DNA from: Datisca glomerata
Lineage: Eukaryota; Streptophyta; Magnoliopsida; Cucurbitales; Datiscaceae
DNA length: 64,000 nucleotides
Direction of reading: 5' to 3'
Assembly (NCBI GenBank): GCA_003255025.1
Contig: QANY01004802.1
Coordinates: 1,178,372-1,242,371 of the forward strand
A model generated the notes under the pieces. The model saw only the letters and a program-made list of their open reading frames with translations, searched no databases and had not been told where the DNA came from. How positions within the stretch are numbered: position 1 is the stretch's first letter; each line of letters starts with the position of its first letter. Positions 21,301 to 32,710 of the stretch are shown here, in pieces. Position numbers and translations under genes: made by a program.

Positions 21301-24090
21301 TATATATTAAATATTTATTATTTTATATTTACTTTAATTTTGGGATAAAGACTGAAGGTGAATAATTGATAGAGAGAACATGATGTTTAAATGGCAGTTT
21401 TAAAATTAAATATGAACGACATTTTTGGTATTTGCATTATAAAAATCTTGGTGAGTTTAATTGACCAATTAGGAGTCTAGCCCATTCTATGAACAATAGT
21501 AGAAAAAAATAGCCTAAATTTATCCACTCTGCAAATATAGCCGAAAATTATACTAGTCAACTAAGAAACCAAATTATTAGGCAACTATAAGACCAAATTA
21601 CTCTCCCTTTATTAAGTTTGCCTCTCTCATAGAACGAAAAACACTTTTACAAAATCTTAAGGGCACGTTTGGCACGGATGTAAGTTTAGTTTTTTGCCTG
21701 GAATATTCAACTTTTTATCTAAAATGTTAGTATATTCTTTGTTCAGTGTCAAAGCTAAAAATGAATTTGATATCTATAATATAAAAATACCCTCATTTTG
21801 AGAGTATTTGAAGCCCTCTAAATCTAGAGGAATCTGGATGTGGTGGATACCCAATATCCTCTCACTTTTGTTTTACCCAAAATATTCTCGACCTACTTCT
21901 TCGTCGTCCCCGTCCCTGTCCCCGCTTGCAAAATCTCACAAGACTAATTCTTTCTCTAAGCTGAAAATTTTTAATCTCTCAATTGACTGAAATTATTGGA
22001 AGCATATGAAGTTATAATCGACGGAGATCTGAGACTCGTTCTCGTGCATGTGTTTAGTTTCTTCCATTAATATTCATTTATTTTTTTTTAATTTTGTGAA
22101 AAAAGTGGAATTAGATCCTTGAGATTACCTTTTTGGTGATGGTGTTCTATTTTTTCAAACTTTGTTGGATTTTAGATAAAATGATAGAACGAGGATTTAG
22201 AGTGGTGGGAACAAAAGGGTAAATAGGATGGTGCCGGGTTGCATTCTTCTTGCTCAAATGCTTATTTTGAGTGTTTCTCCCCTCTACAATGGTGGTTGTT
22301 TTCTACATGCAGTTATTATCTTTTTTTTGTTAATTTCAGTGCTTTGCTGATAAATGGAAATGTGATAATGGCGAATGAAACTGAATTGGGGAAGGACCCA
22401 TTTTGGGGAAACTGGTTTAGGAACGTTACTTTGAAATTTGGAGAATTTTTTCAGTTGAACGGTAAAATTGAAAAGTCATAATTAGATTATAACTTTCTCT
22501 TCTACATTCCATTAAAACAAATAAAATTATCTCATACTCACATCATTATATTATAATATTTTCTACAGTTCCTAAACCTGGTAATCTTAACTTGCCGGAC
22601 ATATACATTCACACAATCATATTTCAGCAATCTTATTCTGAAAATCATTTACTCGTTATCTTATACTAAACGACGCATAACATTTTCTCAGTCGCAAAAC
22701 CACCATCTACAGCGAACATTCAGTCCAGGCGCATGTTGTGAATCTCCGTCTTGCATCATCATCATTTGTCAAGCATCGCACCAACATTGTCCGTCAAGTA
22801 GCACATCTCTTCATCAAGCAGCGCACATCTCGATCACGAATCTCAGTTTATCAACATCACGAATCTTAATCGTGATTTAACAATCTCCACCGTAAATCTC
22901 ACTGCTCGAACGATATATTTCGAATCAAAACTTCTTCTCCCCCATTACTCTAATTTTTTGTGATATAAGATTTTAAATTCAGAGCCATTATTGAATTTTT
23001 TTGTGATATAGATTTAGAACAAATAATATTTATACTAAAAAAATGAGGAATTTTATTTCAAATAGTAAAATAACATGCTTGATTTGGCCTAAGGTAATGT
23101 TTAGAAACTGAAGTAACTTTTAGAATCATTTCTTGTTGTAAACTAAATAAAGAAATCGAAACTCCCTACTCCTTTTGGTCTGTTTTTAGATTAATTCAGT
23201 ATATTTTTTAATTTTACATACTGATTAATGACTATAGTTTGCATGCTATTTATTGGCATAGTTCATTCTATTAGATTTTAAACGCAAATCATGTATAATA
23301 TATATTTATATACCTGAAGATACCAATATACTTATACTGAATTTAGCTACCATTTACCATTGTTTTCTGTTTTGATGATTATCTTTATTTTTTTACATGC
23401 ATCGGTGTAAAAGAAAAATGTTGATGGACAATAAGGACTAAACAACCAGCAATAAAGGGTGACAATAAATGCAATGCAAGCACAAAATACACATACCAAA
23501 GGAAAATCATATATATCGTCATCATATTTAAATTATTCATTAATGAATTAAACGTTAGTATTGCTTTCTTAGGAATATTCAAGAAGAAGCAATCAGTTTC
23601 AATCAATCGGGACATTATCAATGCCAAAGACAATCCCAACAAACCCTAAAACTGAGCTGCCACAAACACATGAGAGCCAGTCAGATGGATTAGTAAGTTC
23701 AGAACACATTGATAGTCAACCTAGACATAGATCAAGATTGTAACGATACCCAAGCAGAATAAATTTTTGAGTGACTTCATTATTTAAATGTTTAAAAGGT
23801 GAAACTAAAGAAAATATAATCGATTGTATACTATATATTTAATTTAATGTTTACATCGGTGAGTAAATAAAAATGATCTTTGAGTATATAATTATTACTC
23901 ATTGTATTCTTTTAGGTTTATTTTTTCGCATCAATAGGTAAGCTCTATTTCTATTAAATGACAAAGTAAGTGCTAGTTAAAAGCAGCAAGAAACGTTTAA
24001 AGATTGTACACGTCTTATAATGAATAGGCGTATATTAACATATATTGTTGTTGTGTGTGTATATACATATATATTGTACATAAACTAAAT
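21300..24090. other. AT-rich stretch; one Harbinger/hAT-like single terminus near 21,661
   Basis: GGGCACGTTTGGCA at 21,661, preceded by TAA, resembles the terminus of the element at 24,096, but no partner end was seen. Open frames at 21808-21990, 22239-22481 and the minus-strand frame at 23385-23642 are protein-like in places, but I cannot assign or join them. No RNA gene is seen. Confidence 0.35.
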
Positions 24091-24095
24091 AATTA

Positions 24096-25064
24096 GAGCT
24101 CGTTTGGTAGTCAAGATAATACTGGACTGTATTGTATTAGATTAAATAATATTATCCATTGCATTATTTGTACAATGTTTGACACATCATAGTACTGAAT
24201 TATTGTAAAATTATTTGTCATAATTTGATTTACACAAATCTGTTTAGAACTCATTAACATGTTATTTAACATTTTCAATTATAAAACAAACAATTAATAT
24301 AAACATAAACTAATGAAAGGGATCCCAAAATTGACAAAATATATAAAATGATAATTAAACCACAGACCAATTCCTTGACTAATCTCTCTCTCTAGCATAT
24401 CCGCCATTGATATTGCTTAGAGTAGGAAGAAATTTCAGGTGAGGACCAAACCCTACTTTCTAATTCACGGGTCGGTTCTTGTTGATTAAAAAACCTCAAT
24501 ATCTCTCTTCTCTCACGAATTTGTTATGTTTTTCACCATTGCAAATGCCTAATTTACTTACTGGGCTTTTGAAATTCGCTACTCTTCGATGATTTCTATG
24601 ATGGGTTTTTGGGATCAGACACAAAAGATTAATTGGTCATCTTTGCTAAGATTTGTTCTGAGCTTCGATTTGTATTGGGAAATCTAAAAATATATTTGAG
24701 TACCAGATCTAACAAGAACCAGAAGCAACAAAAGAAGAATCCAACGAGAAGAAGAAGAGGAAGAGGAAGAGGCTTATCAGGAAGAAGCGGTGGAAGGAAG
24801 AAGCTTTGTCAGCGGCAGGAATGGCAGGAAGAAGACGTTCATGTGAGTCTTCGTGTGGGTATTCTTGTGGGTATTCGTGTGTGTCACGATAGAGTCTCCC
24901 ATCCTTAATCTCGTTTAGTCCCTTATTTTATGAGGGGACTAAATTATACAGCGTGGGTAGGATTAAAAAGTCTCACCGTATTAATTAGTACGGGTCTCAT
25001 ATTTTTATCAAACGTCAGACAATATTATTTTAGTACTGTATATTACGGGTTACCAAACAAGCCC
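24096..25064. mobile_element. PIF/Harbinger-like non-autonomous element, TSD TTA
   Basis: Left terminus GAGCTCGTTTGGTA; the right terminus read inward is GGGCTTGTTTGGTA (12 of 14 match). TTA flanks both ends (24093-24095, 25065-25067), the target preference of PIF/Harbinger elements. Further subterminal similarity (ATAATA, CAGTACTA) extends inward. The interior carries an Arg-rich 91-codon frame (24633-24908) within a segment that looks like a captured plant gene leader, with a donor-like TTTCAG/GTGAGG near 24,436. No transposase is visible. A 3-bp TSD is weak evidence alone, so the superfamily is tentative. Confidence 0.65.
24633..24908 (+). pseudogene. Arg-rich open frame inside the Harbinger-like element
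   Basis: 91 codons with a strongly basic centre (RRRRGRGRG, then GGRKKL). The DNA is a GAAGAA/AGGAAG run, so the composition may be only a purine microsatellite in frame. It is probably a captured host fragment. No family was recognised. Confidence 0.25.
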
Positions 25065-25067
25065 TTA

Positions 25068-25592
25068 GTAAACATTACATCTATTTTCGGCATGGCTCTT
25101 AATATGTTCTTGATTTACATTTCTAATACTGCCCCACATGAAATAAAAGGACTGGTAAAGTAACACTATACTTCCCATTGCTTTATCATCAATACTTGAA
25201 ACAGTTAATACATTACACATTATGAAATTAAAAAAAACAAAAGAATATCCATTTAAGGATAAAAATCCATAACACAAAATCAAAACCATCAAACACATCC
25301 CATCATCAAATGTCTTTCTTTATGAGCACCTCCATCACCATCATAAATGGGATTCTTGCAGAATTTCTTATTATGACAAAAAACACCACAACTGGTGCAT
25401 CTAAAAAATGACTAGTTGAGCATAACTTTTAGGGACTTAATTTGCCAAATGAAGTTTCCTAGAGCAAAATGCCAGCTGTAAACTTTAAGGAGTGATTTGT
25501 ATTTTGCCCAAAAAATAACGTATAGTTATTAGATCATAACTTATTTGATTATTAAAAAAATATTGACTTGATACTCTCATATCACTTATACC
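25068..25592. other. AT-rich stretch without a supported gene
   Basis: Two short overlapping frames on opposite strands, neither recognisable. Ends at the gypsy target duplication. Confidence 0.4.
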
Positions 25593-25597
25593 AATTA

Positions 25598-25797
25598 TGA
25601 TGTAGTGAGAGCCTCCAGAAAACCTAACAATATCAAACATAGTTGATCGTGCATGATTGTTAGTACTCTAAAACCTGTTGAATTCTGAGATTACTAAGAT
25701 TTAGGCAATAATTTTGATAAATCACGAAATATCAAAAATTAGAATTATAGAGAAAACTTCTCCAACAATATCATCTAAAAACTTAAAAAAACCTAAA
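25598..25797 (-). repeat. 3' LTR remnant of the gypsy element
   Basis: Matches the 29,204-29,414 part of the 5' LTR, sharing GATGTAGTG, CCTGTTGAATTCTGAGATTA, GATAAATCACGAA and CCAACAATATCATC. Only the last 200 bp remain; the rest was lost with the end of integrase and the polypurine tract. The junction is near 25,798. Confidence 0.88.
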
Positions 25798-26170
25798 CAT
25801 CAGTAGTTTTCTTGCAAGGGATAAAATGAACCATCTTAGAGAAACGATCCACAACAACATAGATAGAATCATTACCTCTCTGCCTGCGAGGCAGTCCCAA
25901 CATGAAATCTATACTAATATCCACCCAAGGTTGAGAAGGACCTGACAATGGCATATATAATCCTGCATTAGTGGAACCCTTATATACTTGGCAAATTCTG
26001 CACCGTTGCACATATTTCTCAACCTCCTTGTACATACTCGGCCAAAAATATGACAACTGCACCAGTTGTAAGGTTCTATCTCAGCCAACGTGACCCTTAC
26101 CATAAAGTTCTCTTATAATCTGCAATCGCAGCTACAATCTGGGATACAAAGTTGATTCCCCTTAAACAGA
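25798..26170 (-). pseudogene. Integrase N-terminal part (truncated)
   Basis: The frame 26062-25793 contains the end of the zinc-binding HHCC domain (CRICQ) and the start of the catalytic core (WVDISIDFMLGLP, then YVVVDRFSKMVHF). In gypsy integrases the first catalytic Asp lies in this stretch. The second Asp and the Glu are absent, because the coding sequence stops at the LTR junction. Sequence upstream (to about 26,170) retains a HVG-like histidine region in another frame. The enzyme would insert cDNA into the genome; this copy cannot. Confidence 0.85.
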
Positions 26171-26499
26171 AATCCATCATGTAACAAGAAATCTATTTTC
26201 TTTCCAGTCTATAGGTCTTGGAGAACCACAGAGAAATAAATATCAGTAACAAGAAAATCACCAAAAGAATCAAAACAAGGTACCTCAACTCACATAGTAA
26301 CCAACAAACTATTCCTGCGACTTATTGCATCTGCAACTCGGTTGGTTATCTCGACCTTGTGTTTGACCACGAAAGTGAATTTCTCGAGATAAGCAACCCA
26401 CCTCGCATGTCTAGGTGACACCTTATCCTGTCTGTTTAAATGCCTCAAAGAGTCATGATCAATATATAATATGAATTTCCTGTGAAATAGGTAATGACG

Positions 26500-26892
26500 T
26501 TAATGCTTCATAGCCTGTACTACTGCATAAAACTTAACGTCATAAGTATTGTATTTGATTTTCACGCCGGATAACTTCTCGCTGAAATAGACCACTGGTC
26601 TGCTACCCTGATTTAATACTGCCCAAATCCCAACCTTAGAAGCGTCGATGTGTAACTCAAATGGCTTTGTAAAATCTGGCAACACTAAAATTGGTGCAGT
26701 GGTTAGGTGTTCATTAATCGATCGAAACGCTGAATCTGCCTCATCGGTCCATGAAAACTTACTCCCTCTCATACAATCAGTAATCGACGCCATAATACTA
26801 CTGAAGTGCATGATAGAATGCCTATAAAAAAATGCAAGACCATGAAAACTCCTAACCTCAGTAATCATCTTTGGTCTAGGCCACTGTTTCAC
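26500..26892 (-). pseudogene. RT C-terminal part and RNase H
   Basis: A 130-codon frame. It begins with the RT thumb/connection (WPRPKMITEVRSFHGLAFFYR) and runs into the RNase H start (FELHIDASKVGIWAVLNQ, then PVVYFSEKLSG). The first RNase H Asp (HIDAS) is present. The remainder, read to about 26,170, is interrupted. Family members normally continue as one polyprotein with the RT palm, but here a stop and frameshift separate them. Confidence 0.85.
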
Positions 26893-26908
26893 TGCCTCAA
26901 CTTTAGCC

Positions 26909-27360
26909 TCATCTACCTACAATCCATCTCCAGAAATCACATACCCCAAAAATAGCACTTTTGGAGTCATAAAAACACTTCTTTTTGGCTCCATAAAATT
27001 GTTTCCTATGGAGTACAACTAAAACCTCTCTCACACGCATAATAGTACTATGGGCATTAGACAATCGACATGGCATCACAAACCACTCATACAACCCCTT
27101 GCGAGTCTTTAAAGCTATTTTCCAACCATCCTCAGGCCTAACCCAAATTCGGTAGTAGCCACTCTTTAAATCAAGCTTAGTAAACACAATAGCTTCACTA
27201 ATTTGATCTAATAAATCATCCAAGCGGGAATATGAAACTGATACCTAACAATAATTTTGTTGATAGCCCATCCCCCAAGAACCGTCCTTCTTTGATGTCA
27301 ATAAGACTGACACAATACATGGACTCATACTCTCTCTGATAAGTCCCTTGGCCAACAATT
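26909..27360 (-). pseudogene. Reverse transcriptase palm, catalytic motif deleted
   Basis: The frame 27223-26909 shows the conserved FTKLDLKSGYYRI block (first palm Asp) and the KGLYEWFVMPCRLSNA block. After a short STIMRV the sequence jumps to a part that normally lies well past the active site (KKKCF). The segment that should carry the YxDD motif is missing. The upstream RT part (to about 27,360) is frameshifted. It cannot be active. Confidence 0.85.
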
Positions 27361-27639
27361 CCTCGACCTGTCTGTGCAGCTCCTTATATGGTGTTGCATA
27401 TCACGTAGTGGTGGCAGTCCATCTGGTAATTCATCTGAAAATACACTGAAAAAATCTACTAATAAGGGAACCACCGCATCTGGAACTGCTACAGTTTCTG
27501 TTACCTCATGTCCAATCAACACAAATACTATCTCTGAATCCTGCAAATCCTTATCAAATTGAGCCAAAGATAATGAATTCGTACTAGTCCCTCTAGCTAA
27601 GGGTTTATCTACTGGTTTATTTGGCACCAACACAATTTT

Positions 27640-28058
27640 AGTCTCACTAAACAGAAAACTGTAAGTGTTAGCTCGTCCGTCATGGATTGCCGCACGATCC
27701 TAGGCCGACTTTATAAAAAATGACAAGCATCCATGACCACCACATCACACCAAACATCATCTCTATAATTTGTTTCAATAGAAAATGTAACAAGAGCACG
27801 TTTAGAAATTGTTACTTCTCCACCATTCTAAAACCATGCTAGTTTGTAAGGTTTGAGATGTTTCTCCGTCTTAATAGTCAGCTTCTGCACTGCCACTTTT
27901 GAAATGATATTTTTAAAACTGCCAGGGTCAATCACGAAACGACATACCTTGCCCAGGATGGTACAAGTGGACAGGAAAATATGACTCCTCAACCAATCAT
28001 CCTCAACTACTGCCTTAGGCGTCAAATACGACCTCTTAACAACCAATGTAGTTCCCAC
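27640..28058 (-). pseudogene. Aspartic protease, motif DPG instead of DSG/DTG
   Basis: The frame 28058-27828 contains FVIDPGSFKNIIS. Retroviral-type proteases carry D-S-G or D-T-G at this place; here the middle residue is Pro (27921-27929 on the plus strand), probably a T-to-C change. The frame ends shortly after. The protease would cut the Gag-Pol precursor. The linker between it and RT (27325-27633) is a separate open piece. Confidence 0.8.
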
Positions 28059-28111
28059 ATTTCTTGTACCAACCTCCTCGTTCTCCGGTTGCTCATCATA
28101 AAAAATGGATG

Positions 28112-29160
28112 TTAAGCAACTTCAACGTTCTCATCACCACCTTCGTTAGTTTCAGCAAACAACGCCCTCTTACCCGCCCCTTTACAATCAGACTGCCTAT
28201 GTCCTAGTTCACCACAAGCAAAAAACTTCATGGTACAATTGCTCACACCTTTGTAAAACTGACTTCCCACGATTTTGCTACCCATGCCTCCTCTTTTAGT
28301 GTTATTGGTGCCACTCAATCCACTCCAACCACTAACATAGTGTGACTGCTTCTCCACCATCAAGGCTCTCGGACGCGCTTCTGACAATGACACAGTATCA
28401 AACATTTTATGGGTATTCTGAATCTGAATCCTTAATCCTCCAATGTATCTAGCCACCAATTGTTCCTCTGTTTCATGGATCTCGTTTCTGGCTATCAACT
28501 GGTTAAATTTCTTAGAATAATCGTCCACCAATCTCAAACTCTGTTTCACATTCTGTAACCTTTGATACAATCTGCTGATAATTAGAAGACAAAAATACAG
28601 TTCATAGGTGTTTCATCTTTTCCCAATAAGAAATTTTTTATTTACCCAACCTGGTACGAGATAGCTTCAATTTCTACCACCACGCCGTAACCCTACCTCA
28701 CAACCTAGTCGTCACCAAAGGTACTCGTTTGTTCTCTAGCACTCCTTTGAACTCTAAAATCTCCTCAACAATCGCTAACTAGTCAAGGATCTCTTCAGCC
28801 TGAAGACTGCCATGAAATTCTGGTATTTCAGTTTGCATATCGACCTCCCACCACCTATTATCCTCGTCCACTTGGACTCTCTGCTGCCTACGACGTACCT
28901 GTGGATTGTCCTCATAGTATTCTCCTTCGTCTTCCCCTTCTGATTCGTCTACTCAATCGCTCTGCCTGATCACATTTCACGGTTCAGGCATATTTCTCCT
29001 ATTCTGATTCCCCATCATATTAATCGTCATTTCGGTTAACTGTTCCAACATTCGCTCCATACGTTGAACCAAAATCTGCCCAATTTGATGTTCTAGTTGG
29101 ACGCCCTCATCGCGCTAATAAAGCTCATCAACTCACTACTACCGTTGCTGATTCCGTCAT
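28112..29160 (-). pseudogene. Gag with degenerate zinc knuckle
   Basis: A start codon at 29160 opens a frame that soon meets stops. The longest surviving piece, 28570-28112 (152 codons), has the gag core and a C-terminal zinc knuckle read as KFFACGELGHRQSDC. The first of the four zinc ligands (C-x2-C-x4-H-x4-C) is Phe at 28223-28225, a one-base change from Cys. Gag forms the particle and the knuckle binds RNA. Confidence 0.82.
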
Positions 29161-29189
29161 GGTGCCATGAAAACTACGGATCAGTTTTA

Positions 29190-29201
29190 GCTCTGTTACC
29201 A
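29190..29201 (-). promoter_or_regulatory. Primer-binding site, tRNA-iMet type
   Basis: TGGTAACAGAGC on the minus strand, two bases after the LTR end. It differs at one position from the plant initiator-Met primer site TGGTATCAGAGC. Confidence 0.85.
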
Positions 29202-29203
29202 AC

Positions 29204-29716
29204 TGATGTAGTGGAAGCCTCAAGAAAATCTAAAAATATCAAATACTTTAGAATCACACACGATTTCCAGTAATTCGATCTTCTAAAACCTGTTGAATTC
29301 TGAGATTACCAAGATTTATGAAAAAATTTCGATAAATCACGAATTACCGAAAATTAGAATGATAGAGAAAATGTATCCAACAATATCATCCAGAAGCTGA
29401 AAAAACCCTAAACAATACCTATTTAAACTGTTCCTAAAAACCCTAAAAATTAAAAAAAGTGAAAATTATAAAAATGTCCAAAACTTGAAAAATAGCTTCT
29501 GGGCTTTTGAAAGCGCCTAAAATGACATTTTTGGGCCTGAAACCAGACCGTAACGGGTAAAATCGCATATACATGTAGATCTCTGAATGAGCTTCGATTT
29601 GATATCTTACGGGTTCCGTGAGTCAACTCGAGTAAAAATGTATGGTCTCCGGAAGGTGACTACGCGGGCGACGATCTATTCGTTCTAAAAACTTCAACGC
29701 TATACCGTCCGCATCA
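29204..29716 (-). repeat. 5' LTR of the gypsy element (513 bp)
   Basis: Bounded by the AATTA duplication on the right and the primer site on the left. Its ends are TGATG and CATCA. Carries promoter, R and U5 functions in this family; I did not resolve a clear TATA box. Confidence 0.88.
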
Positions 29717-29721
29717 AATTA

Positions 29722-30540
29722 TTTGTGTTGTAACGTCATAATAATAAGCATAAAATTATATTTTTTAATATTGCTCGGTCAATTTATCTAGTTGCATGAG
29801 TATCTTATATATCAATTCATTACATGCTATAAAGCGACTAATTCCCGTAAACTAAAATATCAATTCATTAAATTACATGCTATAAAGCGACTAATTCACG
29901 TAATCTAAAATACATTTCCACTGTTGTTAATTTAGTTTAACTATGCAAAGGATACAATTCTCCTGCATTAGTTTATTTGACTTTTTCGCTAATATTATTT
30001 GTTCTGATTTGTATGAGAATAGCTATTTTCGATAAATACAGGTTTGTCTGTGATTTAGTTTTATCCTATTACAATTAGGGAACTAGGTTTGTTCTCATTT
30101 TAGTTTTTATATTGCAGAAATAAGCCATTCTTGGATGGAAGGTAATCAGTTATCGCCTATAAAGATATTACTTTATCTCCTTTTTAGCTATTATTTTAGT
30201 TTGCAATATTATTTTTATCTTTTTCTGTACTCGAAGTATAAAAATGTATTACCAACTAAATTTGGCTATTGAACAAGAAGTTGGTATAAATGGTCCCATT
30301 ATAAAATTTATGGTAAAAATAATTCACCGATTTAATAGTATGAAAAAATTACCCTATTTTTAGGTTATGAAATTTTAAGTTAATTATGAAGTTACTATTT
30401 TATCATTTTATTTTTGTAACCACCAAGAATAATTTTCTATCACTTTTTTTTCCTTATTTTTGTTTATGGTGTTTTCCCACTTCTCTTAAATAATTTCTTT
30501 TAAAAAATCATACTTTCACTTTCTTTGTGCGTCGCCTACA
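29722..30540. other. AT-rich stretch with a 48-bp tandem duplication (29,811-29,911)
   Basis: ATCAATTCATTA...CATGCTATAAAGCGACTAATTC occurs twice, 48 bp apart, the second copy with a 5-bp insertion. The rest shows no gene. Confidence 0.7.
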
Positions 30541-30635
30541 CTCGCTCGCTCGCTCTCTCTCTCTTTGTCTCTCTCTGTCTCCCTCTCTTTCTCTATCTAT
30601 ATGTTTATCTATATATCTATCTATCTATCTCTAAC
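30541..30635. repeat. Compound microsatellite (CTCG, CT, TATC)
   Basis: CTCGCTCGCTCG changes to CTCTCTCT and then to TATCTATCTATC. The overlapping plus-strand frames (30525-30852) start in this repeat and are not convincing genes. Confidence 0.85.
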
Positions 30636-30639
30636 GAGA

Positions 30640-31825
30640 TTTCCATCTCTGCTTCTTTTTTTTGTGAAAAAAATAAAAATGGAATGCGAGATCCTCACAC
30701 CCCTTTTTTGTTTAATTGCATCTATTTCATTGCTAGGTAAACGTAAAGTTTACTTGTCATTGATAAGTTCATTATTTACTGTTATGTTATATTTTAATGT
30801 ATCATATTTTTCATCATTCTCCTATCTTTCTTGGACGTTGGTCAAAAGATAGACACCATCTTTAGTTTTAAAGTCAATCATCTTTGTTCATGTGCATAAG
30901 AAAATAAAGTGGAACGACCCTCTACTAAGTAAATAATTTGTTAAACCAAATAATATATTTATCTATTTCAGATTGTGAAAAATAACTTATAAGCTAAATC
31001 AAGAACATAAAAAAATTTCAATGATTTCTACAGATTTATTGTGAATTGGACAAATTTTTTTGAAGCAAGTTGAACAAGTTTGAGTAGAATTTGAAAAGCA
31101 TCATCAACAAACATAAGAAAAAAATAACGAAAGTGATGAGAAATTACTTTTGATGGTTATAAAATAAACGAAAGAGTAGCATAGTAAGTCCATAACTAAC
31201 TTAAACTTCTTAAAATTAAAATGGTCATTTTTACATATATACACATTTGTTTTGGTAAAAGAAAAGTATATAAACTGAGAATATACTTATAAAAATACAA
31301 GGGGCATAACCCAAGGGGGAAAAACCTATAAACAAAAGCATTTACACTTAAAAACCTGTAATACTAAGGTTAACCACAAAAGTCAACACCAAAAGTCAAC
31401 CATCAGAACAAACAAAGCACCCAATGACACAAAATGGGATATATAGTTACATGGGAAGCCTTTATATAACACACCCCATGCTTACAAAATGGACCAAAAG
31501 AAATGTAAGAGGGCTTTATAATCCAGCCCCTAGCCACAACCTTGGACAATAAAAAATAAAATGTTTTCACCTAGACCATCAGGAGGACAACAACCCAACA
31601 GCAACTTCCAGCGACCAACCAAGAAAAGCAGAAGCTAAAACCAGCCCCTATGGTTACAAATATCCATGCAAAAGAGCTTGGGCAGCCAAAAGCAATACTG
31701 AGTCATCAAGACTCCCGCCAAGGCCACTTACATCTAGCTAGCCACAAGACAGAAGCAAATAATTTAAACAAATCCAGGAATTATAAATTAGACAGAACCT
31801 TTTAAAGAGCAAGGCATGAAGAATA
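30640..31825. other. Stretch without a supported gene
   Basis: 31,280-31,810 is less AT-rich and A/C-biased, like an untranslated region of a LINE or gene. It could be upstream LINE sequence that has lost its frame. Confidence 0.4.
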
Positions 31826-31827
31826 GA

Positions 31828-32217
31828 CACAACCAAGGGTTTGACTGTGTGTTCTGTGTGGGTCATGCTGAATCCAACTCACATCTGTTCATAAAATGTT
31901 AATATGCTAGATTAATGTGATCTAGGTTGATGGACAAATGTAATAAGATCTGTAGAGCTTCTAACTGGGCCTAGTTGATTTCATGGCTAGTAGTGTGGAG
32001 TAAAGGGAAGTCTTTGAGCTCCTATATGCTCAGAGTTTCCTTTTCATCATTTGTGTATTATTTGTTGAGAGAAAGAAACTTTAGGGTCTTTGAGAGTAAG
32101 ATCAGGGGTAAATTGGTCAATATCCAGTTGATATCACAGAATGCGAGGGACATATTTTTCAATGCTAGGGGATTCCACAAGGATCTCATTAGTAGGGAAT
32201 TAGTGAATAAATGAGAC
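31828..32217 (+). pseudogene. LINE 3' coding end with RT zinc-binding domain
   Basis: At 31,847 the frame reads CVFCVGHAESNSHLFIKC, a C-x2-C-x9-H-x4-C pattern typical of the zf-RVT region at the end of plant LINE ORF2. A stop follows at once, and the sequence continues in another frame (31975-32214) with KGKSLSSYMLRVSFSSFVYYLLRERN, the usual segment after the zinc motif in these proteins. Frameshifted and missing all upstream RT. Shares the LINE type, but not orientation, with the copy at 35,100-36,110. Confidence 0.75.
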
Positions 32218-32219
32218 CT

Positions 32220-32707
32220 GAATCCCCATCTTTGTCCATTTATACACATGAAGGACCATTCTAGCATATAAGTTAATAAAAAGGACTCATCTACTACAAT
32301 TTTCGAAAGTAAAAGTGATAATTATTTAGCATAAAGAAGAAGTATAAATGGACAGTTAAGAGATATTACATCATCTTTTCATAATTAAAAATGTAATATT
32401 GACATCTCTTATAATTATAATTTTTATTATTTTATTTGTATTTTATAGTTTCCAAATCACGTGCATGGGTGTTTAACTAGATAATTGAATATAATGAGAA
32501 GAAATTACTTATATTTTTTTTTATGAAATGTAGTGCTCTTAGTTGAGAAAGAAGAAGAAAAAAACTACACCTCAGAATCTCAGACCCGTTACTGTCATTG
32601 AGAAGAGTCTGACAAAGGAGAATAATAATTAACAGATTAAACAAAATCTAATAGAACAATAACAAAAGAAATAAATAAGAAGAAATTGAAACAAAATAAT
32701 ATTAAAT
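32220..32707. other. AT-rich stretch between LINE and CACTA, no gene
   Basis: May include the LINE 3' untranslated region. No poly(A) tail is certain. Confidence 0.4.
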
Positions 32708-32710
32708 GAA

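Larger units (their letters stand above)
25598..29716 (-). mobile_element. Ty3/gypsy LTR retrotransposon, internally deleted, TSD AATTA
   Basis: The element reads right to left. A complete 5' LTR (29716 to 29204) is followed by a tRNA-iMet-type primer site, gag with a zinc knuckle, protease, reverse transcriptase, RNase H and the start of integrase. It then joins directly to the terminal part of the 3' LTR. LTR ends are TGATG...CATCA. The 5-bp target duplication AATTA is intact at 25593-25597 and 29717-29721, so it inserted as a whole and decayed in place. Every coding domain has stops, frameshifts or deletions. Domain order (integrase last) places it in Ty3/gypsy. The lineage cannot be fixed by eye. 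Confidence 0.93.

Noticed and set aside
21661..21760. Complete Harbinger element starting at GGGCACGTTTGGCA
   Set aside because: Only one end could be found within the next 2.5 kb, so it was recorded as a single terminus only.
24633..24908. Functional Arg-rich nuclear protein
   Set aside because: Basic stretch comes from GAAGAA/AGGAAG simple sequence inside a transposon.
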